Assembly (NCBI GenBank): GCA_947598425.1
Contig: CANQFH010000060.1
Coordinates: 1-6,092 of the forward strand
DNA: 6,092 bases
Origin: an uncultured Bacilli bacterium
Lineage (GTDB): Bacteria; Bacillota_I; Bacilli_A; RF39; UBA660
Direction: 5' to 3'
Under the pieces are notes generated by a model that did not search any database, was not told where the DNA came from, and was given only the letters and a program-made list of their open reading frames with translations. Made by a program: the position numbers and the translations under genes. Within the stretch, counting starts at the first letter, position 1; every line of letters begins with the position of its first letter. This document shows positions 1 through 6,092 of this stretch, piece by piece.

Positions 1-1077
1 AATATAAAAGAAGATGCTGAAGGTAAATACGCTATAAGAAACATATTAGGTAATGCTAGAATTATTGATGTAGTATTTGGAGATACAACCAATGTTACTG
101 TAGGGAACGATACTAAAAAGTGTGAAATAAGTGGTTGTACAGGTATAAATGTAGGTGATTACATATTGCATCCCGCCTTTACGTTAGGTAATACGGAATT
201 AAATGGAATCTGGGTAGGAAAATTTGAAACAGGATACAATCAAGATGGAGATAATGAAAATCAAATAACACCAGATAGTAATTGGACTACACAAGGAGCA
301 GAACAAAACAAACAAGATTCTAAAAAAATAATAATAAAACCCAATATATATTCCTGGAGAAATATAACAGTAAAGAATATGTTCTTAGCTACTTATGGTT
401 ATCATCGAGAAGATTATAAATCCCATATGATGAAAAATACTGAGTGGGGAGCAGTAGCATATTTATCACACTCATCCTATGGAATAGGTGGAGAAATAAA
501 TATAAATAATAATAGTGATTATAAAACAGGATATTCAGCTGCTCCCGGAACAGACCAAAGTAAGTTTCCAGGAATAGCTAGTGATGGAACAGATGGCAAA
601 TCCGAAAAATGGAATACCCCAACGGGATTCTTAGCAAGTACTACAGGAAACATCACCGGAGTGTATGATATGTCAGGAGGGTCCTGGGAATATGTTGCTG
701 CTTATAGGTTAGGTACAACTGATACTAAATATAATAAAAGTGGTTTTGAAGAAACAGACATAACAACTACATATAAAGATTATATAGATCAATATGATAA
801 AGAAAGTTCTACAACAACATATAATAAAAGAATACTAGGAGATGCAACTGGAGAAATGGGACTATTCTTCACATTTAAAGATGGTGATGATAGTAATCGA
901 TATCATAATAGTTGGTATGCCGACCACTCGTACTTTGTTGCCGCTTCCCACCCTTGGTTCTATCGAGGTGGCGATTGGAGCAACGGAGTCGTGGCCGGTC
1001 AGTTCTACTTCACTAGGTACACTGGTGGTGCGGACGCCTACGGTGGTTTCCGTATAGTCTTATCAATTAGTAAATAA
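1..1077 (+). CDS. FGE/CLec-fold accessory (probably surface) protein, 5'-truncated by window edge; candidate DGR target
   Basis: The frame is open from base 1 to TAA at 1075-1077, giving 358 residues of a longer protein; the in-frame TTG at 166 is not a credible start because coding continues upstream and no ribosome site precedes it. Visible modules: an N-terminal stretch of unknown fold (1-55), then HPAF...GIWVGKFETG (56-77), NTEWGAVAYLSHSSYG (146-161), YDMSGGSWEYV (222-232) and RGGDWSNG...AGQF...GGFRIVL (322-354). The YDMSGGSWEYV block resembles the DMxGNVWEWV block of formylglycine-generating-enzyme (FGE) proteins, and RGGxW...GFRxVL matches the FGE/CLec C-terminus. The catalytic FGE function is not evident, so I infer a ligand-binding display protein. 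The middle is rich in Asn, Thr, Asp and Tyr, as in extracellular proteins. Any signal peptide, prepilin leader or anchor would lie upstream, out of view. The C-terminal ~47 codons differ sharply in base composition (see separate entry). Fold assignment is fairly sure; cell-surface role and DGR status are inferred. Confidence 0.8.
   Translation, partial: NIKEDAEGKYAIRNILGNARIIDVVFGDTTNVTVGNDTKKCEISGCTGINVGDYILHPAFTLGNTELNGIWVGKFETGYNQDGDNENQITPDSNWTTQGAEQNKQDSKKIIIKPNIYSWRNITVKNMFLATYGYHREDYKSHMMKNTEWGAVAYLSHSSYGIGGEININNNSDYKTGYSAAPGTDQSKFPGIASDGTDGKSEKWNTPTGFLASTTGNITGVYDMSGGSWEYVAAYRLGTTDTKYNKSGFEETDITTTYKDYIDQYDKESSTTTYNKRILGDATGEMGLFFTFKDGDDSNRYHNSWYADHSYFVAASHPWFYRGGDWSNGVVAGQFYFTRYTGGADAYGGFRIVLSISK
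919..1059 (+). other. Candidate DGR variable region (A-depleted, GC-rich 3' end of the CLec gene)
   Basis: Across 921-1050 I count 75 G/C of 130 (about 58%) and only 19 A (about 15%), whereas the gene body upstream is about 40% A. Of the 47 codons at 919-1059, 22 end in C (many TAC, GAC, TTC, GCC, CAC), against 2 of the preceding 47. This is the pattern expected when a template with many AAC/AAT codons is copied with adenine-specific mutagenesis, giving NNC/NNT codons. The encoded residues (307-353) are rich in Tyr, Phe, Trp, Gly, Ala, Ser and Asp and include RGGDW...AGQF.F...GGA...GGFR, the layout of CLec variable regions in DGR target proteins, at the usual place next to the stop codon. Boundaries are approximate, set by composition. 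No template repeat or reverse transcriptase is in the window. Alternatives are gene conversion from a paralogue or a recently acquired segment. Confidence 0.6.
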
Positions 1078-1089
1078 AATATAATTAGA

Positions 1090-1116
1090 GATGTTAGATA
1101 TAAGATGTTAGATATA
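1090..1116 (+). repeat. 13-bp tandem direct repeat in the terminator
   Basis: GATGTTAGATATA occurs at 1090-1102 and again at 1104-1116, a 14-base period. Both copies contain the sequence complementary to the single right arm at 1124-1133, so either can form the left side of the hairpin. The near copy gives an 11-bp stem with an 11-base loop; the far copy gives a 10-bp stem (1089-1098) with a 25-base loop. It most simply reflects a small tandem duplication. Confidence 0.75.
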
Positions 1117-1137
1117 TAGTAAGTCTAACATCTTTTT
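1102..1137 (+). terminator. AT-rich Rho-independent terminator after the CLec gene
   Basis: An 11-bp perfect stem (1102-1112 AAGATGTTAGA with 1124-1134 TCTAACATCTT) encloses an 11-base loop, and the T-run at 1133-1137 follows the 9-bp core of the stem. It lies 24 bases after the stop codon and before the rplI promoter, so it would separate the accessory gene from the housekeeping operon. The stem is poor in G/C (3 of 11 pairs), so its strength is uncertain, though this is usual for such an AT-rich genome. Confidence 0.7.
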
Positions 1138-1163
1138 ATATTAATATAAATACTTACTAAATA

Positions 1164-1192
1164 TTCTAATTAATTATAAAGTATGTTATAAT
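1164..1192 (+). promoter_or_regulatory. Housekeeping sigma promoter for the rplI operon (extended -10)
   Basis: A perfect TATAAT lies at 1187-1192, preceded by TG at 1184-1185 one base upstream, making an extended -10 element. The best -35 match at 17-base spacing is TTCTAA at 1164-1169, only three of six consensus bases, so the extended -10 and the very AT-rich upstream DNA (1138-1180) probably carry recognition. Transcription would start near 1199, giving a leader of about 16 bases with a strong Shine-Dalgarno GGAGG at 1205-1209, six bases before the rplI ATG. There is no room for a riboswitch or autoregulatory leader. Confidence 0.65.
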
Positions 1193-1215
1193 AATGATAA
1201 CGTTGGAGGAAAAGT

Positions 1216-1656
1216 ATGAAAATTATTTTACTTGAAGATGTTAAGGGGAAAGGTAAAAAAGATGATGTTATTGATGTAAGTGATGGTTATGGAAATAACT
1301 ATTTACTTAAGAATAAATTAGGAGTCTTATATACTAAAGGTAGTATGAAAGTATTAGATAAGGAATTAACAAAGAGAAAAGAAGAAGAAGAAGCTTTAGT
1401 TGCTAGACTTACTAAAATAAAAGATAGTTTAGAAGACAAAAATATTAAGTTTAAAGTTAAAGTTGGTAAAGAAGATCGGGTGTTTGGTAATATATCAACA
1501 AAACAAATAAGTGAAGAGATTAAAAAATTAGGTTTTAATATAGATAAAAAATGTATTAAAGTAGAGAATGCAATTGATACTTTAGGAGTACATAAAGTAT
1601 TAATTGAGTTGCATAAAAGAGTTAAATTTTATATAAATATCGTATTAGAAAAGTAG
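1216..1656 (+). CDS. rplI: 50S ribosomal protein L9 (bL9)
   Basis: This 146-residue protein has the normal bL9 length (about 147-150) and architecture. The N-terminal rRNA-binding domain (about 1-40) begins MKIILLEDVKGKGKKDDVI and contains DGYGNNYLLKNKLG (23-36), the family signature. A charged connecting helix rich in Lys and Glu (about 42-75) leads to the C-terminal domain (about 76-146) with VFGNIS (89-94). L9 binds 23S rRNA near the base of the L1 stalk and helps maintain reading frame and ribosome spacing. The ATG at 1216 has GGAGG six bases upstream and matches family starts. It is the first gene after the promoter, and dnaB follows after seven bases; rplI-dnaB adjacency is common in Bacillota. 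The usual partners upstream of rplI in many Bacillota (rpsF-ssb-rpsR or a gdpP/DHH gene) are absent here. Confidence 0.97.
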   Translation: MKIILLEDVKGKGKKDDVIDVSDGYGNNYLLKNKLGVLYTKGSMKVLDKELTKRKEEEEALVARLTKIKDSLEDKNIKFKVKVGKEDRVFGNISTKQISEEIKKLGFNIDKKCIKVENAIDTLGVHKVLIELHKRVKFYINIVLEK

Positions 1657-1663
1657 GTGAATT

Positions 1664-3007
1664 ATGGCACGAGTAATGCCTTCAAATAAAGAAGCTGAAA
1701 TGAGCGTTCTCGGGGTAATGTTCATTGACAACAGTTTAGTCGAAGAAGTCTGTGATGAAGTTAATGCAGATATGTTTTTCGATGAAAGAAATAAATTTAT
1801 TTTTGAGGCCATTAATGAACTTCATAATAATAATGCTCCAATAGATATTAATATGGTTAAAGAAGAGTTAGATAAAAAGAAAAGATTAAACTCTGTTGGA
1901 GGCCTTTCTTATATTAGTGAAGTTATTGATTCCGTAATTACTACAGCTAATTTAAGTTATTATTTAAATATAATTAAAGAACATGCTACTAGAAGAAATT
2001 TAATAAATACTGCCACTGAAATAGTAAATTCAGCTTATGATGAAGATATAACAACAGCTTTAGATAATGCTGAAAGAAACATTTTAAATGTGGTTAAAGC
2101 TCGAACTGTTAAAGATTTTGTGCCTATTCAAGAAATATTGCGAAGAGCTCAAGCTAAACTAGAAGAACTTGCTAAAAATAAAAAATTAATTACCGGATTA
2201 GAAACTGGTTTTTATGATTTTGATAAAATAACAACTGGTTTTCAACCTGGAGAATTAATTATCTTAGCAGCTCGTCCTGCAATGGGTAAAACGGCTTTAG
2301 CCCTTAATATGGCTGTTAATGCAAGTAAAACTACTAAAAAAGCAGTTGCAATCTTTAATTTAGAAATGCCTGCAGAACAACTTGTTAATCGGATTATTAG
2401 TGCCATTGGAGGAATTGATTCTTATAAATTACAAACAGGTAATATGACTGAGAATGATTGGAAAAGATATAATGAAGCAATGAATAATTTAGCAGAAACC
2501 AATCTTTATATTGAAGATAATGCTGGAGTAACATTACCAGAGATTAAAGCTAAATGTCGTCGTCTTGCTAATTTACCAGATGGCTTAGGTTTAGTAGTTA
2601 TAGATTATTTACAATTAATAACATCAGGTAATAAAAAAGTGGAATCTCGACAAGTAGAAGTATCTGAAATATCTAGAGGTTTAAAAACAATGGCTCTAGA
2701 ACTTGGAGTACCTATAATTGCTTTATCTCAATTATCCAGAAGTGCTGAAAAAAGAGAAAGTAATATGCCAATGCTTGCTGACTTAAGAGAATCTGGATCA
2801 ATTGAACAAGATGCTGATATGGTATTATTTATTAATCGTAAAGATTACTATGAAGCTAAAAAAGATCAAAAAGAAAAAATAGTACCAGCAGAATTAGTAA
2901 TAGCGAAGCATCGTAAAGGAAGTTTAGGTACCATAGATTTATTGTTTGAATTAAATATGAGTGCATTTAAAAGTGTAGCTAATGATTTTAAGGAAGAGAT
3001 GTCATGA
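1664..3007 (+). CDS. dnaB: Replicative DNA helicase DnaB (called DnaC in Bacillus)
   Basis: This 447-residue hexameric 5'-3' helicase unwinds DNA at the replication fork and works with primase. The N-terminal helical domain (about 6-108) starts PSNKEAEMSVLG and is followed by a linker helix (about 150-172). The RecA-like motor domain (about 175-440) carries Walker A ARPAMGKTA (203-211, Lys209), the Walker B region LVVIDYLQLI (310-319, Asp314), ALSQLSR (353-359), DLRESGSIEQDADMVLFI (373-390) and AKHRKGSLG (414-422), which holds the arginine-finger region. Length and motifs are complete and there is no sign of an intein, often found in this gene. The ATG at 1664 has the site TAGGTGA (1654-1660), which overlaps the rplI stop codon. 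Its TGA stop overlaps the next ATG as ATGA (3004-3007), indicating translational coupling to the peptidase gene. Confidence 0.97.
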   Translation: MARVMPSNKEAEMSVLGVMFIDNSLVEEVCDEVNADMFFDERNKFIFEAINELHNNNAPIDINMVKEELDKKKRLNSVGGLSYISEVIDSVITTANLSYYLNIIKEHATRRNLINTATEIVNSAYDEDITTALDNAERNILNVVKARTVKDFVPIQEILRRAQAKLEELAKNKKLITGLETGFYDFDKITTGFQPGELIILAARPAMGKTALALNMAVNASKTTKKAVAIFNLEMPAEQLVNRIISAIGGIDSYKLQTGNMTENDWKRYNEAMNNLAETNLYIEDNAGVTLPEIKAKCRRLANLPDGLGLVVIDYLQLITSGNKKVESRQVEVSEISRGLKTMALELGVPIIALSQLSRSAEKRESNMPMLADLRESGSIEQDADMVLFINRKDYYEAKKDQKEKIVPAELVIAKHRKGSLGTIDLLFELNMSAFKSVANDFKEEMS

Positions 3008-4518
3008 AACTAAAAGATAATGTAATTACAACAATTTTATGTATAAGTGTGATCTTGTTATATATAGTTGTTAGTATGTATAATAAAATAGATAATAATA
3101 AAATAACGAAGTTATATAATGTATATTTAAATGGTGATGTAATCGGAGCAATTAATGATAAAGAAGCCTTATATGCCTTAATAGATGAAAAGCAACAAGA
3201 AATAAAGAAACGTTATAATGTTAGTAATGTATATCCCCCAAATAGTTTAAAAGTAGTAGAAAATTATTCTTATACAACTAAAACTAATAATTTAGAAGAT
3301 ATATATAATAAGATAGAAGAAATTCAAGATTTTACTATTCATGGTTATGAAGTAGAAGTATCTAAAACTGAAGATCATGATGGATTTAAATTTTATATAT
3401 TAAATAAAAGTATTTTAAATGATGCTCTAAAATCTTTTGTATTAGCATTTATATCTGAAGAAGATTATAATAATTATTTAATAGGTAATGTTTTAGCTAG
3501 TGATGATATTGGAATTACTTATCAAAATATGAGTTTTATTGAAGATATTACTATCAGAGAAAAATATATTAGTGTTAATGATAAAATATATGAAAGTAGT
3601 GAAGAGTTAGCTCAAGAATTATTATTTGGATTTAATTACAAAGAGAGAAGTTATACTATTAAAGAAGGAGATACAATTGAATCTATATCTGAAGATAATA
3701 AATTAAATACTCAAGAATTCTTAATAGCTAATCCTAGATATTCTAGTAAAGATTCTTTATTAGCTATTGGAGATCAAGTTAATATTACATTAATAGATCC
3801 CGAGTTATCATTCTCATATGATGTTAGAGAAGTTAAAAAAGTGGAAATAGATTTTCAAAATGAAATAGTAAGAGATAATAGTAAAGATCCTGATTATAGT
3901 GAAATTACTAGACCTGGAGTTAAAGGATTAGAAATTCAAACGACTAAATATAATGTTGTTAATGGTGAACAAAATAGTGAATTAGCATTCGAATCTGATC
4001 CAGTTGTTATAAGAGAAAAAGTTGATCAAATTACAACTAAAGGTAAACAAGTATCTGTATGGGGTTGGGAAAATATTCAAGATACTGGTGCTGGATGGCG
4101 TTGGCCAACTGAAAATCCATTTGCTATTACAAGTGAATTTGCATGGCGTTGGGGCCGTCAACATAATGGTTTAGATATTTCTGGTTCTGGATGGGGTTCT
4201 AGAATCTATGCTGCCAATGATGGTACTGTAGTTAGAGTTGTTACTGGATGTTCTGATAATGGTTATTATGGTAGTAGCTGTGGTGGCGGTTATGGAAACC
4301 ATGTTGTAATTAATCATGGTGGTAATATTTATACTTTATATGGCCATATGTTAGGTAGAATTCCAGTTACTGAAGGTCAAAGTGTTTCCCGTGGTACTGT
4401 AGTAGGTTATATGGGTAATAGTGGTTCTTCTCAAGGTACCCATCTTCACTTTGGTTTATCTATCGGTTTCCCTGGACAAGGCCAATATCGTAATCCAAGA
4501 GAGTTATATCCAAATTAG
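3004..4518 (+). CDS. Membrane-anchored LysM-G5-M23 peptidoglycan endopeptidase
   Basis: This 504-residue protein is a wall hydrolase that would cut peptide bonds in the peptidoglycan stem or cross-bridge from outside the membrane. A short positive N-terminus (MKLKDN) and one hydrophobic segment (about 8-26) act as signal anchor. Next come an unassigned region (27-210), a LysM domain (about 216-262, YTIKEGDTIESISEDN...) for glycan binding, a G5 domain (about 270-348, with PGVKGLEIQTTKYNVVNGEQ) and a C-terminal M23/LytM domain (about 365-500). Zinc and catalytic residues appear intact: His387 and Asp391 in HNGLDI, His448 in LYGHM, and His480-x-His482 in GTHLHF. Two cysteines (416, 426) sit in a Gly-rich insert within M23. 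The start overlaps the dnaB stop (ATGA), with AGGAAGAG at 2991-2998. This domain order is common in Bacillota. The cleaved bond and the partners that activate it cannot be read from sequence. Confidence 0.93.
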   Translation: MKLKDNVITTILCISVILLYIVVSMYNKIDNNKITKLYNVYLNGDVIGAINDKEALYALIDEKQQEIKKRYNVSNVYPPNSLKVVENYSYTTKTNNLEDIYNKIEEIQDFTIHGYEVEVSKTEDHDGFKFYILNKSILNDALKSFVLAFISEEDYNNYLIGNVLASDDIGITYQNMSFIEDITIREKYISVNDKIYESSEELAQELLFGFNYKERSYTIKEGDTIESISEDNKLNTQEFLIANPRYSSKDSLLAIGDQVNITLIDPELSFSYDVREVKKVEIDFQNEIVRDNSKDPDYSEITRPGVKGLEIQTTKYNVVNGEQNSELAFESDPVVIREKVDQITTKGKQVSVWGWENIQDTGAGWRWPTENPFAITSEFAWRWGRQHNGLDISGSGWGSRIYAANDGTVVRVVTGCSDNGYYGSSCGGGYGNHVVINHGGNIYTLYGHMLGRIPVTEGQSVSRGTVVGYMGNSGSSQGTHLHFGLSIGFPGQGQYRNPRELYPN

Positions 4519-4534
4519 TAAGGGAGTTAATTAT

Positions 4535-5299
4535 ATGCGTTTTTGTATTTTAGCTAGTGGTTCTAAAGGTAATATTACTTATATCGAAACCAAAAATCAT
4601 CATATTTTATTAGATATGGGTAAAAAGAAAAAATATATAGTTGATAATTTAAAAAAAATAGGGGTAGATCCTAAAAGTATTGATGTGATTTTAATCAGTC
4701 ATTTACATAGTGATCACATATCAGCTTTAGAAACATTTATTAAAACTTTTAAAGCTTTAGTATGTATGCCTCAAGAAATGTTTGCTAGTCTAGATAGTAT
4801 TCAAAATTATGAACATATTAAAATATATGAAGATGAAATTGATTTAGGAGATATTAAAATTACCGCCATTAAATCAAGTCATGATGCCGTGGCATCTAGG
4901 AATTTTATTATCGAAGAAGATGGTCATTCTTTAGTGCAAATAACAGATACCGGCTATATCAAAAGTAAATATTTTAATTTATTAAAGAATAAAAATGTTT
5001 ATTTATTAGAAAGTAATCATGATATTGAAATGTTAACTCATGGACCATATCCTGATTGGTTAAAAAAAAGAGTATTATCTGATGAAGGTCACTTATCTAA
5101 TCAAGCAGCAGGATTTTATTTATCGAAGTTAATTGGTGATAATACTAAAAGTATCTATTTAATGCATTTAAGTGAAATTAATAATAATCCTGAAATAGCT
5201 TTAAAAACAGTAGAGGATACTTTAGATGAATATCAAGTTAAATATCCCGATATTAAGTGTGCTAAACAAGATGAAATAAGTGAAGTGATTGAAGTATGA
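4535..5299 (+). CDS. walJ: WalJ/YycJ-family metallo-beta-lactamase-fold hydrolase
   Basis: This 254-residue member of the YycJ/WalJ/VicX family begins MRFCILASGSKGN, the family N-terminus. Metal ligands of the metallo-beta-lactamase fold are present: HLHSDH (56-61), His116 in SSHDA, Asp138 in TDTG and His211 in MHLSE. The family block LESNHDIEML (158-167) and GHLSN (185-189) are also intact. Family members are reported as a DNA exonuclease linked to mismatch repair and, from gene context in other Firmicutes, to WalRK control of wall metabolism. I chose ATG 4535 because AAGGGAG lies at 4520-4526 and the family sequence starts exactly there. A longer frame from GTG 4421 would overlap the peptidase by about 100 bases and adds no homologous sequence. 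No walRK or yycHI genes are in view. The stop overlaps the rlmH start (ATGA, 5296-5299). Confidence 0.93.
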   Translation: MRFCILASGSKGNITYIETKNHHILLDMGKKKKYIVDNLKKIGVDPKSIDVILISHLHSDHISALETFIKTFKALVCMPQEMFASLDSIQNYEHIKIYEDEIDLGDIKITAIKSSHDAVASRNFIIEEDGHSLVQITDTGYIKSKYFNLLKNKNVYLLESNHDIEMLTHGPYPDWLKKRVLSDEGHLSNQAAGFYLSKLIGDNTKSIYLMHLSEINNNPEIALKTVEDTLDEYQVKYPDIKCAKQDEISEVIEV

Positions 5300-5733
5300 T
5301 TAAGATAATTGCTCCGGGAAAAATAAAAGAAAAATATTTAAAAGATTTAATAGATGATTATTTAGAAAGAATTAATAAATATCATAAGATAGAAATTATT
5401 GAATTAAAAGATAATGATATTTTAGAAAAAGAAACTATAGAAATATTAAAAGTATTAAATCCAAAAGATTATAATATAGCAATGGTTATTGATAGTAATA
5501 GTTATGATAGTATTAACTTTGCTAAACATTTAGATAGTATCTTTAATTATAATAGTAATATCACTTTTGTAATTGGAGGTTCAAATGGATTAGATAATAA
5601 AGTAATTGACTTATGTAAAGAAAAGATTAGTTTTTCTAAATTAACTTTTCCTCATGGTTTATTTAGAGGTATTTTATTAGAACAAATATATAGAGCATTT
5701 AAAATTAATAATAACGAATGTTATCATAAATAG
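5296..5733 (+). CDS. rlmH: 23S rRNA (pseudouridine1915-N3)-methyltransferase RlmH
   Basis: This 145-residue SPOUT-class methyltransferase would methylate pseudouridine 1915 in helix 69 of 23S rRNA, using S-adenosylmethionine, on the assembled ribosome. The N-terminus IKIIAPGKIKEKYLKDLIDDY (2-22), the SAM-binding trefoil-knot motif FVIGGSNGLD (91-100) and the C-terminal signature KLTFPHGLFRGILLEQIYRA (115-134) ending NECYHK are all present. It is slightly short (family about 155-160), apparently from a compact region around residues 40-58. The usual conserved segment containing GK..SSE.FA is diverged here (SNSYDSINFAKHL, 67-79). It starts within the walJ stop codon as ATGA, so it is probably translationally coupled to walJ; walJ and rlmH are close neighbours in many Bacillota. 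Confidence 0.95.
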   Translation: MIKIIAPGKIKEKYLKDLIDDYLERINKYHKIEIIELKDNDILEKETIEILKVLNPKDYNIAMVIDSNSYDSINFAKHLDSIFNYNSNITFVIGGSNGLDNKVIDLCKEKISFSKLTFPHGLFRGILLEQIYRAFKINNNECYHK

Positions 5734-5744
5734 AAGAGGTTTAT

Positions 5745-6092
5745 ATGATAGGTAATGATTGGGATGAAAAATTAAAGGTAATTGAAAATAGTGAAGGATT
5801 TAAAAAATTTTTAAAAATAATTGATAATAAATATCAAAATAGTATAGTATATCCTCCAAAAAATTATATATTTAATGCTTTAAAATTAACACCATATAAA
5901 AATGTCAAAGTGGTTATTGTTGGTCAAGATCCATATCATGGTGAAGGTGAAGCCCATGGCCTTTCCTTTAGTGTGCAAAAAGGAATTAAAATACCACCTT
6001 CATTACAAAATATTTATAAAGAATTAGAAAATGATTTACATATTAAGCCAGCTTTAGATGGTGATTTAACTAAATGGGCAAAAGAAGGAGTA
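5745..6092 (+). CDS. ung: Uracil-DNA glycosylase (family 1), 3' end cut by window
   Basis: The frame runs from ATG 5745 to the right edge, giving 116 residues of a protein usually about 220-230 long. It removes uracil from DNA, the first step of base-excision repair. The active-site block VGQDPYHGEGEAHGLSFSV (59-77) includes the catalytic aspartate (Asp62) and the uracil-contacting Tyr64 and Phe75. It is followed by IPPSLQNIYKEL (83-94) and the start of the L..WA..GV block (108-116). The second catalytic motif (HPSPLS with its histidine) lies beyond the edge. AGAAGAGG at 5732-5739 is the ribosome site, five bases before the ATG, and the gene sits 11 bases after rlmH, so it is most likely the next member of the same operon. 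Confidence 0.95.
   Translation, partial: MIGNDWDEKLKVIENSEGFKKFLKIIDNKYQNSIVYPPKNYIFNALKLTPYKNVKVVIVGQDPYHGEGEAHGLSFSVQKGIKIPPSLQNIYKELENDLHIKPALDGDLTKWAKEGV

Noticed and set aside
842..1057. A 71-codon overlapping frame inside the CLec gene
   Set aside because: It lies in another frame of a well-supported gene, has no ribosome site and no recognisable protein features; its openness follows from the A-poor composition of the candidate variable region.
166..1077. A complete gene starting at TTG 166
   Set aside because: The same frame is open back to base 1, codes for plausible protein upstream (including the residues leading into HPAF), and has no ribosome site before 166. The gene is truncated by the window, not complete.
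3982..4164. A 60-codon minus-strand frame
   Set aside because: It is antisense to the G5/M23 part of the peptidase gene, with no ribosome site and no recognisable domain.
4261..4300. Second GC-rich patch that might be another variable region
   Set aside because: It is short and is explained by Gly-rich codons (GGT/GGC) in the M23 insert; it lacks the adenine depletion with C-ending codons and is not at a gene end.
4421..4534. N-terminal extension of WalJ from GTG 4421
   Set aside because: It would overlap the peptidase gene heavily; ATG 4535 has a good Shine-Dalgarno and begins exactly at the conserved family N-terminus.
3005..5310. Mycoplasma-type genetic code (TGA as Trp)
   Set aside because: TGA ends dnaB and walJ at the expected family lengths and conserved Trp codons are TGG. 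Further stops soon after each TGA are expected by chance in such AT-rich DNA.
1..6092. A DGR reverse transcriptase or template repeat within the window
   Set aside because: No frame shows a reverse transcriptase, and no second A-rich or GC-rich near-copy of 919-1059 is visible on either strand; these parts must be elsewhere if they exist.

Overview
The window reads as chromosome from an AT-rich, Gram-positive-type bacterium of the Bacillota (Bacilli/Erysipelotrichales-like, or one of the uncultured gut Bacilli lineages). The evidence is the gene order rplI-dnaB-peptidase-walJ-rlmH, A/T-ending codons, strong GGAGG-type ribosome sites and a murein hydrolase that implies a peptidoglycan wall. 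Conserved Trp positions are TGG and TGA ends two genes, so the standard bacterial code fits. All genes lie on the + strand.

Positions 1-1077 hold the 3' part of a large accessory protein with a formylglycine-generating-enzyme-like C-type lectin (CLec) fold, probably a surface protein. It is open from base 1, so its start lies outside the window. Its last ~140 coding bases (about 919-1059) have a different composition: roughly 58% GC and 15% A, in a gene that is otherwise about 40% A, with 22 of 47 codons ending in C against 2 of the preceding 47. This segment encodes the surface-loop core of the CLec fold and looks like the variable region of a diversity-generating retroelement (DGR). No reverse transcriptase or template repeat is visible here, so the DGR reading is an inference, but it is the most interesting signal in the window.

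Positions 1078-1215 are intergenic: an AT-rich terminator-like hairpin whose left arm occurs twice in tandem, then an extended -10 promoter for the next operon.

Positions 1216-6092 are a compact housekeeping operon: rplI (ribosomal protein L9), dnaB (replicative helicase), a membrane-anchored LysM-G5-M23 peptidoglycan hydrolase, walJ/yycJ (metallo-beta-lactamase-fold nuclease), rlmH (23S rRNA pseudouridine methyltransferase) and the 5' two-fifths or so of ung (uracil-DNA glycosylase), which runs off the right edge. Gaps are 7-16 bases, or the genes overlap as ATGA (dnaB/peptidase and walJ/rlmH), which indicates co-transcription and translational coupling. The operon joins translation (L9, RlmH), replication and repair (DnaB, WalJ, Ung) and wall remodelling (M23).
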